From assembly GCA_019417975.1 (NCBI GenBank), contig DYCT01000119.1, positions 1 through 6,541 on the forward strand: DNA of 6,541 nucleotides, read 5' to 3'. Every line of letters begins with the position of its first letter. Within the stretch, counting starts at the first letter, position 1. The position numbers and the translations under genes are program-made. Shown here one piece after another: positions 1 through 6,391 of the stretch. The notes below the pieces were generated by a model, which was given only the letters and a program-made list of their open reading frames with translations, was not told the DNA's origin and searched no databases. This DNA comes from Bacteroides sp. Its GTDB lineage: Bacteria; Bacteroidota; Bacteroidia; Bacteroidales; Bacteroidaceae.

Positions 1-1440
1 GCCCCACTGTTCACTATTCATTGGAGAATAGGTAGAAAGCTCTACGTTTGCAGAGATTACATTTCTCATCTCTTGAAGCGAGTTCACAACTCCTACGGTC
101 TTGGCCTGAAGCATTATATTACCTATTGAAGAAGCTTCTGCAGGGCCAGCTATCACAGGAAGACCTATTGCATTTGAAGTAAACTGATTCAGCAACGCAT
201 TTCTGGCTCCTCCACCGATGACATGAAGTTTCTCGATTGGATTTTCTGCCAACACCTTAAATAAATCGAGTGTCTCGCGATACTTCATAGCAAGGCTTTC
301 AAATATCATTCTTATATATGCTGCATGATTCTTCGGTGTTGCCTGTCCGGTACGTTTGCAGTATTCATTAATCGCTTCGGGCATATCTGCCGGATTGACA
401 AACAATGCATCATCCGGATTGATAAAGCCCTTGAAAGCCTCAGCCTCAGAAGCCATCTTAACCATATCCGGATAAGAATATTCAACTCCCTCTTTCTTCC
501 AACACTTAAGGCACTGCTCTACTATCCACATGCCTGTGATATTCTTCAATAGTCGGATTGTACCATCCACCCCTCCTTCGTTGGTTATATTGTATTCGGC
601 TGTCTTTTCGTTCACTACAGGATGTTTCACTTCGATGCCCATGAGCGACCATGTACCTGAGCTCAGATAAGCAAAGTTCTTATCCAATGCCGGGACCGCA
701 GCAACAGCAGAAGCAGTATCATGTTCAGCAACAGCAACAACCGGTATCGGACGTATCTGAAGTTCTTCAGCAAGCTCTGGCATAATATTTCCAATTATAG
801 TACCCGGTTTCACGATAGGAGCCCACCTATTTCTATCAACAGAAACACTTTGAAGCAACACATCATCCCAATCTCTTGCATCCGGATTAAGCAATCCGGA
901 AGTAGATGCAATTGTATATTCTGTAACTTTCTTTCCTGTAAGCATATAATTCAATGCATCAGGAATAAAAAGTATTTTATCTGCCTCCTGCATTGATTTA
1001 CATTTACGGTCGTTCATCACATAAAGTTGGAATAGGGTATTGAAGTCCATATGTTGTATGCCACTACGCATATATACATCTTTAGAATTCATCACTTTAT
1101 CGAAATATTCCTCTTTCTTACCTATCGTCTGAGGATCTCTGTATGCATATGGGATGCCACACAATTCGCCATCAGTGTTTACACAAACAATATCAACACC
1201 CCAAGTATCAATACCGGCAGATGTCACAGGAACTCCTTTGCGAGCTACTTCTACAAAGCCTTTTTTTAGATTTTCGTACAATGAATAAATGTTCCAATAG
1301 AAATGTCCGTTCCACTGCAACATCTGATTTGGGAAACGCGTTATCTCTTCCAAAGTTAACTTTTCACCTTCTAATTTTCCTAGTATTGTTCTACCACTTG
1401 TGGCCCCCAAGTCGAATGCTATAAAATAGTTTTCTCTCAT
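1..1440 (-). CDS. rhaB: Rhamnulokinase (L-rhamnulose kinase), 3' end beyond window
   Basis: ATP-dependent kinase that converts L-rhamnulose to L-rhamnulose 1-phosphate in the cytoplasm, the second step of L-rhamnose breakdown after the isomerase and before the aldolase. It is named rhaK in Bacteroides. I translated 480 codons from the ATG at 1438-1440 with no stop before the window edge. E. coli RhaB has 489 residues, so only a few C-terminal residues should be missing. It is an FGGY-family kinase: N-terminal phosphate loop FDLGATSGR (residues 9-17), GIDTWGVD (76-83), the rhamnulokinase-like YRDPQT (100-105) and NTLFQL (134-139), AEHDTASA with probable catalytic base Asp241, SSGTWSLMG (260-268), and the C-terminal nucleotide-binding HVIGGGARN with its GGG at 409-411. 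The start is supported by a -7 element about 30 bases upstream; there is no Shine-Dalgarno sequence, which is normal for Bacteroidota. It is divergent from an AraC-type regulator, and further rha genes probably follow to the left, outside the window. Confidence 0.95.
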   Translation of the reverse strand, partial: MRENYFIAFDLGATSGRTILGKLEGEKLTLEEITRFPNQMLQWNGHFYWNIYSLYENLKKGFVEVARKGVPVTSAGIDTWGVDIVCVNTDGELCGIPYAYRDPQTIGKKEEYFDKVMNSKDVYMRSGIQHMDFNTLFQLYVMNDRKCKSMQEADKILFIPDALNYMLTGKKVTEYTIASTSGLLNPDARDWDDVLLQSVSVDRNRWAPIVKPGTIIGNIMPELAEELQIRPIPVVAVAEHDTASAVAAVPALDKNFAYLSSGTWSLMGIEVKHPVVNEKTAEYNITNEGGVDGTIRLLKNITGMWIVEQCLKCWKKEGVEYSYPDMVKMASEAEAFKGFINPDDALFVNPADMPEAINEYCKRTGQATPKNHAAYIRMIFESLAMKYRETLDLFKVLAENPIEKLHVIGGGARNALLNQFTSNAIGLPVIAGPAEASSIGNIMLQAKTVGVVNSLQEMRNVISANVELSTYSPMNSEQWG

Positions 1441-1469
1441 AAAAACAAACGGTTAACATGATTATGAAG

Positions 1470-1477
1470 CAAATGTA
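1470..1477 (-). promoter_or_regulatory. Bacteroides-type -7 element of the rhamnulokinase promoter
   Basis: Read on the minus strand this is TACATTTG followed by C, an exact match to the Bacteroides -7 consensus TAnnTTTG(Y). Transcription would begin roughly 5-8 bases further on (about 1462-1466), giving a leader of about 22-26 bases before the rhamnulokinase ATG. I see no good -33 TTTG at the usual 19-21 base spacing. A weak -33 box fits a promoter that needs an activator, as expected for a sugar operon under an AraC-type activator; this last point is inference. Confidence 0.65.
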
Positions 1478-1519
1478 GCCACATAAAAAACAATCTATAT
1501 GTAAAATATGACATTAAGA

Positions 1520-1537
1520 ATGGAAGATTTGATGGAA
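1520..1537. repeat. Short direct repeat ATGGAA x2, possible operator
   Basis: ATGGAA occurs at 1520-1525 and again at 1532-1537, a 12-base period, in the gap between the two divergent promoters. It sits just upstream of the regulator's -7 element and about 55-75 bases upstream of the predicted rhamnulokinase transcription start, where an AraC-type activator could bind. The units are only six bases, and AraC-family half-sites are usually longer and about 21 bases apart, so chance or a different function is quite possible. Confidence 0.2.
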
Positions 1538-1542
1538 ATAAA

Positions 1543-1550
1543 TATCTTTG
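1543..1550 (+). promoter_or_regulatory. Bacteroides-type -7 element of the AraC-family gene; decides its start
   Basis: TATCTTTG is an exact TAnnTTTG match on the plus strand, 15 bases before the ATG at 1566. Predicted transcription start is about 1555-1558, leaving a leader of only about 8-11 bases. The in-frame TTG at 1548-1550 is part of this element and would lie upstream of the transcript start, so it cannot be the initiation codon if the promoter is real. No convincing -33 TTTG is present at the expected distance; the TTTG at 1528-1531 is too close. Confidence 0.6.
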
Positions 1551-1565
1551 CAAAAACACCTCACT

Positions 1566-2462
1566 ATGAGAAGCGATACACCTAAAAACTATAAATACCT
1601 TATCAGCAGCCAGCGAGACGAAGAGTGGGGAATAACAGTCAATACGGTAGGACACGAAAAGATAGATAAAAACTATGACACCTACCCTCCACATACAGGA
1701 CATCCCAAACAGTTTTTTTTCACTCCTTCGAGAGGACGAAGACTAGACAGCTACCAACTGCTTTATATCACTAAAGGCAAAGGAACGTTCTTTACATCAC
1801 CCGAAAAGAGTATCGAAATAAAAGAAGGAGACATGATTATACTCAGACCCAATATATGGCACAGCTATATGCCCGACCCCAATACCGGATGGACAGAAAT
1901 GTGGATTGGTTTTAAAGGAGCCAACATGGACAGCCGATTTAAAAACATCTTCTTCAACGACGAACAGTTCATCTATAGAATAGGTGTACAAGACAATATC
2001 GTAAATTTGTATGAACAAGCAATAAAAGTCGCCAATGAAGAGAAAGCAGCTTGTCAGCAATTTTTAGCGGGCATAGCAAACCTTATCCTCGGTATGACCA
2101 TGTATTACGATTACAACAAATGTTTTGACACAGTTACCGAGGCGCAAATAGACAAGGCTAAAATCATTATAAGAGAAAATCTACTGAAAGATATCACTCC
2201 GGAAGATGTGGCCTCACAAATAAACATGAGCTATTCATGGTTCAGAAAACTATTCAAAGACTATACCGGTGTCTCTCCGGCACATTACATCCAGGAGCTG
2301 AAAATACAGGAAGCTAAACAGTTGTTGGCCAGTAGCAATATAAAAATAAAAGAAATCTCATTCTACCTGGGATTTGATGACATCACTTATTTCTTGAAAG
2401 TTTTCAAAAAATATACCGGATACACTCCTCTTCAATACAAAAAGACGTTCTATAACAGCTGA
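1566..2462 (+). CDS. AraC-family transcriptional regulator, probable L-rhamnose regulator (RhaR-like)
   Basis: A cytoplasmic DNA-binding regulator of 298 residues, the usual length for a sugar-responsive AraC protein. Residues about 35-130 form the N-terminal cupin-like ligand pocket: SRGRRLDSYQLLYITKGKG (residues 55-73), then IKEGDMIILRPNIWHSY (85-101), typical of the AraC arm and barrel. Residues about 194-295 hold two helix-turn-helix motifs: the first at ITPEDVASQINMSYSWFRKL (210-229), the second at IKIKEISFYLGFDDITYFLK (259-278), ending in the family signature FKKYTGYTPLQYKK (280-293). I chose the ATG at 1566 over the in-frame TTG at 1548 because the TTG lies inside the promoter's -7 element. 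Its divergent position next to rhamnulokinase suggests it activates the rhamnose genes, as the AraC-type RhaR does in Bacteroides thetaiotaomicron. The family call is firm; the rhamnose ligand is inference from context. Confidence 0.9.
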   Translation: MRSDTPKNYKYLISSQRDEEWGITVNTVGHEKIDKNYDTYPPHTGHPKQFFFTPSRGRRLDSYQLLYITKGKGTFFTSPEKSIEIKEGDMIILRPNIWHSYMPDPNTGWTEMWIGFKGANMDSRFKNIFFNDEQFIYRIGVQDNIVNLYEQAIKVANEEKAACQQFLAGIANLILGMTMYYDYNKCFDTVTEAQIDKAKIIIRENLLKDITPEDVASQINMSYSWFRKLFKDYTGVSPAHYIQELKIQEAKQLLASSNIKIKEISFYLGFDDITYFLKVFKKYTGYTPLQYKKTFYNS

Positions 2463-2499
2463 AAGCAACAATGACTTTATTTCCTAGAAGCAATCCCTG
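2463..2499. other. Convergent intergenic gap, no terminator recognised
   Basis: These 37 bases separate the converging stop codons of the AraC-type gene and the GH3 fusion gene. The only dyad I see is a four-base pair AGCA/TGCT around a five-base loop at 2489-2501. It overlaps the fusion gene's stop codon and has no T-run on either strand, so it is too weak to call a terminator. Any bidirectional terminator is not recognisable by eye, and transcripts may overlap here. Confidence 0.5.
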
Positions 2500-5499
2500 C
2501 TATTCCTTCAAAGCTCTATAAAGCACCTCTTGAATATCGGTACGGATATTCAGACTCCCCAACTTATTATTCCAAGGATGAGGATGGATACGGTTGCATA
2601 AGAATACATAAACAAGTCTGTTTTTCGGATCAACCCAAGCACATGTTCCAGTGAAACCTGTATGCCCATACACCAATGCCGAAGCCGATTTGGCACAAGG
2701 ACTCTTACGTACATTGACGGTATCGGGACGGTCGAAACCCAACCCTCGCCGACTGATACGTGAGGTGGTAGTAGTAAACAACTGACAAGTAGCTTCGCTC
2801 AAATAACGCTTACCCCGATACATACCTCCATCCAACAACATCTGATAAACAGCAGCTACATCGGCTGCAGTACCAAACAAACCGGCATTGCCCGATACTC
2901 CTCCACTGAATGCGGCTGTTTCATCGTGCACATAACCTTGCAATACCGGACTGCCTTTACGTAAATAATCATCTTTCGCCGTAGGCGCAATCTGATGTTT
3001 CTCAAAATAGCGTAGCGGACAGAACAGCAAATGTTTCAACTGCATAGGGCCATAAAACTCTCGTTGCAACAATTCGTCCATCTTCTCGCCCGAGATATGC
3101 TCTACGATTTCCTGCAACAAAATAAAATTAGGACAACTGTATCGATACGATTTAGGCTTCAACTTAGCCTCTGCCAGTGCCCGCTCAAATTCGGCTCTAC
3201 ACTGTTTATTCAACCAAAGATTGTCGGCTACCGGAATATTATAGTCGGCAGTCTTTTTAGTAGATACCCACTCCGGTTTGAAACGGAACGAACGCTGTAC
3301 ATACAGATTTCGTCCTATCTGTAAAGTATGCGTTGCATCACGCTTATTACTGAACAACGTACCTTTATAGCTTTCCGGGTCTATTGCATCACGATAATAA
3401 AATATACCAGCCGGCATCCCCGACTCGTGCAACAATAGTTCGCGAATGGTAATACCTGCCTTATCGGTCCCTCTCAGATAAGGCAAATAAGTACCTATCG
3501 TATCGCTCAAATTAAAGGCTCCTCGGTCATAAAGTTTCATAACAGCCAGCAAGGTAGCAGTTGTTTTGGTCAGCGATGCCAAATCATACAAATCGTCTGT
3601 CTTTACCGCATGTGCATTCTTTCCGTAAGTAAACGAGCCAAAGCATTTGTTATACACTTCCCTACCTTTTCGAAGCACATAAATCTGGCAACCCGGATAT
3701 GCCCCGGCTGCTATACCACTCTCTGCTATGGAATCAATACGACTTAACTCCCTACTATCCATGCCCAGTTCTTCCGGAGTATATGTACTTTCTTTTCCGG
3801 CATCTAAAGTCACCCCTTCACCAACCTTAAAGAACGAGCCAAGACTTGCCGACAACCTACCGTCGACCGACAAACGTCCATAAAGAGCTTCGGCTGTCTG
3901 CTGTTGAATAAAGTTATCGGCCGAATGTGATACGACAACTGCTGCTGCCGACTTAAGAGCCGATGGCACTAACTCTACTTTTGAGAATGGGGTAAAAAGT
4001 GTATAGACCGTAGGAGCATGAAGTGTAAGCGAAGCCAAGAAAGGCACAAACGGCTTCAACTTCGATGTACTGACAGAAACAATGACTTGACGGTCATTGG
4101 AAACAGTTTTCAATAATTTCTCTTTTTCTGCCGAAGATGTCTGCTCGGTAAGCCAATAAGACTTTACCGGAACAAATGTACGCAACCGACGAAGAAAAGC
4201 CGTATCAGCATTTGCCTTTCCTATGCTAATAACGAAAAGAGTATCACTCGAAAAATGAAGTGGAAGTGTATTGTTTCGATTGCCTACTATCGTCAAACTT
4301 GCCACTTGCAGTCGATGTATCAACGAATCGACTTTAGGTGTAGAGATACGCTGCTCCAAGCCCGACATATTGATTGGATTTGCCCGACTCACCCCCAAAG
4401 CATACTTATAAGTAAGTACTTTACGACACTTTTCTTCTATCAGTTCACGACTCAACTCCCCATCAGCCACGGCTTTCAGCACAGCCTCCATTTCTTCCTT
4501 TATACCTTTGGGAACTAACAATACATCATTACCTCCTTTAAGAGCTTGCACACAAAGGCGTGTTTGTCCGCCTACTCCCTTCATAGCCAAGGCATCGGTA
4601 AAAACAAGTCCCTCGAAACCAAGTTCCTGCTGTAACAATCCGTTTACTATCGATTTCGACAAGGAAGCCGGTTTCTTGGTAACATCAAGAGCCGGAACCT
4701 GCAAATGCCCTACCATGATTCCCCCCAATCCTGCTTCTATCACCTTACGGAAAGGATAAAGTTCGATACTATCCAAACGATTGCGCGTAAACGGGAGTAT
4801 AGGTAACGCCTTATGCGAATCAATGTTGGTATCACCATGCCCAGGGAAATGTTTCGAAACAGACAGCACACCGCCACTTTCTAGTCCGCGGGCATAAGCA
4901 ACTACCTTTTCAGCTACCCGTTGCGGACTTTCACCAAACGAACGTGTATTGATAACCGGATTATCGGGATTAATATTCACATCAGCTACCGGAGCGAAAT
5001 TGATATGCACACCCAACTCACGACATTGACGTGCTACTTCTTCTCCATATTCTGTGATAAGTTTGTCATCACGGATACAGCCTAACACCATGTTACGTGG
5101 GAAACAAGGCGTATTTTTCAAACGCATGGCCAGTCCCCACTCTCCATCGAATGTAATAAACAAAGGAATTTTAGCCTTGCGCTGTGCGACATTGGTAAGC
5201 GAAGCCTGATTGCGCAAATCACCTCCGGAGAAAAGCAAACCTCCTACTTTATATTCATCAACCACTTTATGCAGCAAATCGAGGTTGGCCTTGGTATTGT
5301 GAGGGGCAATGGTAAAGACAAAGAGCTGTCCTACTTTCTCTTTTAGAGTCAACTGTGTCATCGTATGTTCCACCCACTCACGACACGCCTCGTCCTGCTG
5401 CGCTTTTTCTATCAGCACAGGAGTACGTTGCGCCTCAACCACACATATCACCGCCCATAAAAAGGCTAAAATCGCCCATCCTCTTTTTGCTACTCTCAT
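2500..5499 (-). CDS. Exported fusion: NagZ-like GH3 beta-N-acetylglucosaminidase plus beta-lactamase-fold serine hydrolase
   Basis: A 999-residue two-enzyme protein. A signal peptide (basic start, hydrophobic core about 8-21, likely cleavage after VEA at 21-23) sends it to the periplasm. The GH3 N-terminal domain spans about 40-370 with the NagZ loop KHFPGHGDT (216-224) followed by the Asp227-x-His229 dyad expected to act as acid/base, and the probable nucleophile Asp302 in FTDALAMKG. A GH3 C-terminal-like domain (about 390-560) begins at SLTIVGNRNNTLPL. The beta-lactamase/PBP4*-type domain (about 575-999) has SLTK (Ser642, Lys645), Tyr787-Ser-Cys in place of the usual Tyr-x-Asn, and HTG at 946-948. 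By family knowledge the first half removes terminal GlcNAc from peptidoglycan fragments. The second could be an amidase like B. subtilis AmiE, an esterase or a peptidase; its substrate is inferred. The ATG is 3 bases after the preceding stop, indicating translational coupling. Confidence 0.92.
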   Translation of the reverse strand: MRVAKRGWAILAFLWAVICVVEAQRTPVLIEKAQQDEACREWVEHTMTQLTLKEKVGQLFVFTIAPHNTKANLDLLHKVVDEYKVGGLLFSGGDLRNQASLTNVAQRKAKIPLFITFDGEWGLAMRLKNTPCFPRNMVLGCIRDDKLITEYGEEVARQCRELGVHINFAPVADVNINPDNPVINTRSFGESPQRVAEKVVAYARGLESGGVLSVSKHFPGHGDTNIDSHKALPILPFTRNRLDSIELYPFRKVIEAGLGGIMVGHLQVPALDVTKKPASLSKSIVNGLLQQELGFEGLVFTDALAMKGVGGQTRLCVQALKGGNDVLLVPKGIKEEMEAVLKAVADGELSRELIEEKCRKVLTYKYALGVSRANPINMSGLEQRISTPKVDSLIHRLQVASLTIVGNRNNTLPLHFSSDTLFVISIGKANADTAFLRRLRTFVPVKSYWLTEQTSSAEKEKLLKTVSNDRQVIVSVSTSKLKPFVPFLASLTLHAPTVYTLFTPFSKVELVPSALKSAAAVVVSHSADNFIQQQTAEALYGRLSVDGRLSASLGSFFKVGEGVTLDAGKESTYTPEELGMDSRELSRIDSIAESGIAAGAYPGCQIYVLRKGREVYNKCFGSFTYGKNAHAVKTDDLYDLASLTKTTATLLAVMKLYDRGAFNLSDTIGTYLPYLRGTDKAGITIRELLLHESGMPAGIFYYRDAIDPESYKGTLFSNKRDATHTLQIGRNLYVQRSFRFKPEWVSTKKTADYNIPVADNLWLNKQCRAEFERALAEAKLKPKSYRYSCPNFILLQEIVEHISGEKMDELLQREFYGPMQLKHLLFCPLRYFEKHQIAPTAKDDYLRKGSPVLQGYVHDETAAFSGGVSGNAGLFGTAADVAAVYQMLLDGGMYRGKRYLSEATCQLFTTTTSRISRRGLGFDRPDTVNVRKSPCAKSASALVYGHTGFTGTCAWVDPKNRLVYVFLCNRIHPHPWNNKLGSLNIRTDIQEVLYRALKE

Positions 5500-5502
5500 G
5501 GT

Positions 5503-6375
5503 TTATTTTCTATGCAAAGTAAGTTTCATCGTTCCTACATATTGGGCATTTTTCCCCATCTGCTGAAGAGCAACTTCTTCTCCATCAAGATTCCGATAGA
5601 AAATAGGCTCTTTAAAAAATGAATGTGAATGTCCGCCCAATACAACATCAATATAACGTGTACGTGCAATAATATACTCATCACATTCCGGGTTATTGAC
5701 ACCGGCTTTCCAGCCCATGTGAGAAAGACAAATAATGATATCGCAATGTTCCTTCAGCTTTAACAGCTCTGCCACTCGATTGGCCGACTCTACTGGGTCT
5801 TTGTACATAACTCCTCGATAATTTGCTCCTGTTACCAACCCTTCCATACGCGGACTCAGTCCGAACACCCCTATCTTAAGACCATTACGTTTCAAAATCA
5901 CATAAGGTTTAACAATCTCTTCCAATACCGTCCCTGTAAAATCATAGTTAGCACACACAATCGGATAGTTGGCCAGCGAAAAGATACGTTTCATGTTGTC
6001 CAAACCATAATCGAACTCATGATTCCCGATAGTACCGGCATCATATCCCATCTCGCTCATCAAATTAACTTCTACCTCGCCTTGGAACATATTATAATAA
6101 GGTGTTCCCTGCGAGAAGTCGCCACAATCGAACAAAAGCAAATCAGGATACTTGGCACGCATATCGCGTACAAGTGTGGCACGACGTACAAAACCGGCCT
6201 TGTCCGAGCGTTCCGGATGTTCAGCATTTACCGGCAAAGGCTCGATACGGCTATGTACATCATTGGTATGTAAAATTAATAACTCCTTAACAGCCTGCGC
6301 TCCGACCGGAAGCCCTACACAGCACAACACGGCCAACACAAACACTCGCAAACAAATATGTTGGATTGACTTCAT
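5503..6375 (-). CDS. Secreted metallophosphoesterase, N-terminal catalytic domain of a 5'-nucleotidase/UshA-type enzyme
   Basis: Predicted periplasmic phosphohydrolase of 290 residues. A signal peptide covers about residues 1-28 (hydrophobic 11-24, cleavage near VGA/QA). The calcineurin-like two-metal site is complete: LHTNDVH (Asp39, His41), FDCGDFSQG (Asp86), GNHEFDYG (Asn118, His119), LSHMGW (His219) and GGHSHSFF (His249, His251). UshA and 5'-nucleotidases are about 500-600 residues because a C-terminal domain supplies the substrate pocket. That domain is absent here, but the end of a matching domain is encoded by the gene immediately upstream, so the two products may work as a split enzyme. 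The likely reaction is release of phosphate from nucleotides or hydrolysis of nucleotide sugars; the substrate is not determinable. It starts 16 bases after the upstream stop behind a strong ribosome binding site and ends 3 bases before the GH3 fusion gene. Confidence 0.9.
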   Translation of the reverse strand: MKSIQHICLRVFVLAVLCCVGLPVGAQAVKELLILHTNDVHSRIEPLPVNAEHPERSDKAGFVRRATLVRDMRAKYPDLLLFDCGDFSQGTPYYNMFQGEVEVNLMSEMGYDAGTIGNHEFDYGLDNMKRIFSLANYPIVCANYDFTGTVLEEIVKPYVILKRNGLKIGVFGLSPRMEGLVTGANYRGVMYKDPVESANRVAELLKLKEHCDIIICLSHMGWKAGVNNPECDEYIIARTRYIDVVLGGHSHSFFKEPIFYRNLDGEEVALQQMGKNAQYVGTMKLTLHRK

Positions 6376-6382
6376 CTTTTAT

Positions 6383-6387
6383 CCTCC
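6383..6387 (-). promoter_or_regulatory. Strong Shine-Dalgarno sequence (GGAGG) before the metallophosphoesterase gene
   Basis: On the minus strand GGAGG lies 7 bases before the ATG at 6375, ideal spacing, within the 16-base gap after the preceding stop. The other starts in the window lack such a sequence, as is usual in Bacteroidota. It supports this ATG as the start and suggests independent initiation or efficient re-initiation inside the operon. Confidence 0.6.
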
Positions 6388-6391
6388 TTTA

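Noticed and set aside
325..1424. Several plus-strand open frames of 72-93 codons opposite rhamnulokinase
   Set aside because: They lie antisense to a full-length, motif-complete kinase frame, overlap each other, are rich in Cys, Ile, His and Asn in an antisense-like way, and show no recognisable domain.
1473..1484. ATGT-agcc-ACAT dyad overlapping the rhamnulokinase -7 element as an operator
   Set aside because: Arms of four bases are expected by chance in such AT-rich DNA and the arms do not extend.
1548..1565. Six-codon N-terminal extension of the AraC-type protein from a TTG start
   Set aside because: The TTG is part of the TATCTTTG promoter element and would lie upstream of the predicted transcript start; the ATG at 1566 gives a normal family length.
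1437..2060. Minus-strand open frames of 87-88 codons across the regulator and its promoter
   Set aside because: They are antisense to the AraC-type gene or cross the promoter gap, with no domain and no suitable start context.
2489..2501. AGCA/TGCT dyad between the convergent genes as a terminator
   Set aside because: The stem is four bases, it overlaps a stop codon, and no T-run follows on either strand.
2500..3775. Antibiotic-resistance beta-lactamase
   Set aside because: The fold matches, but fusion to a NagZ-type domain, the Tyr-Ser-Cys motif and operon context point to cell-wall or ester/amide hydrolysis; nothing in the sequence indicates drug resistance.
5431..5445. Cys19 of the GH3 fusion as a lipoprotein attachment site
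   Set aside because: The residues before it (AVI) do not fit a lipobox with a small residue at -1; a signal peptidase I site after VEA is a better fit.
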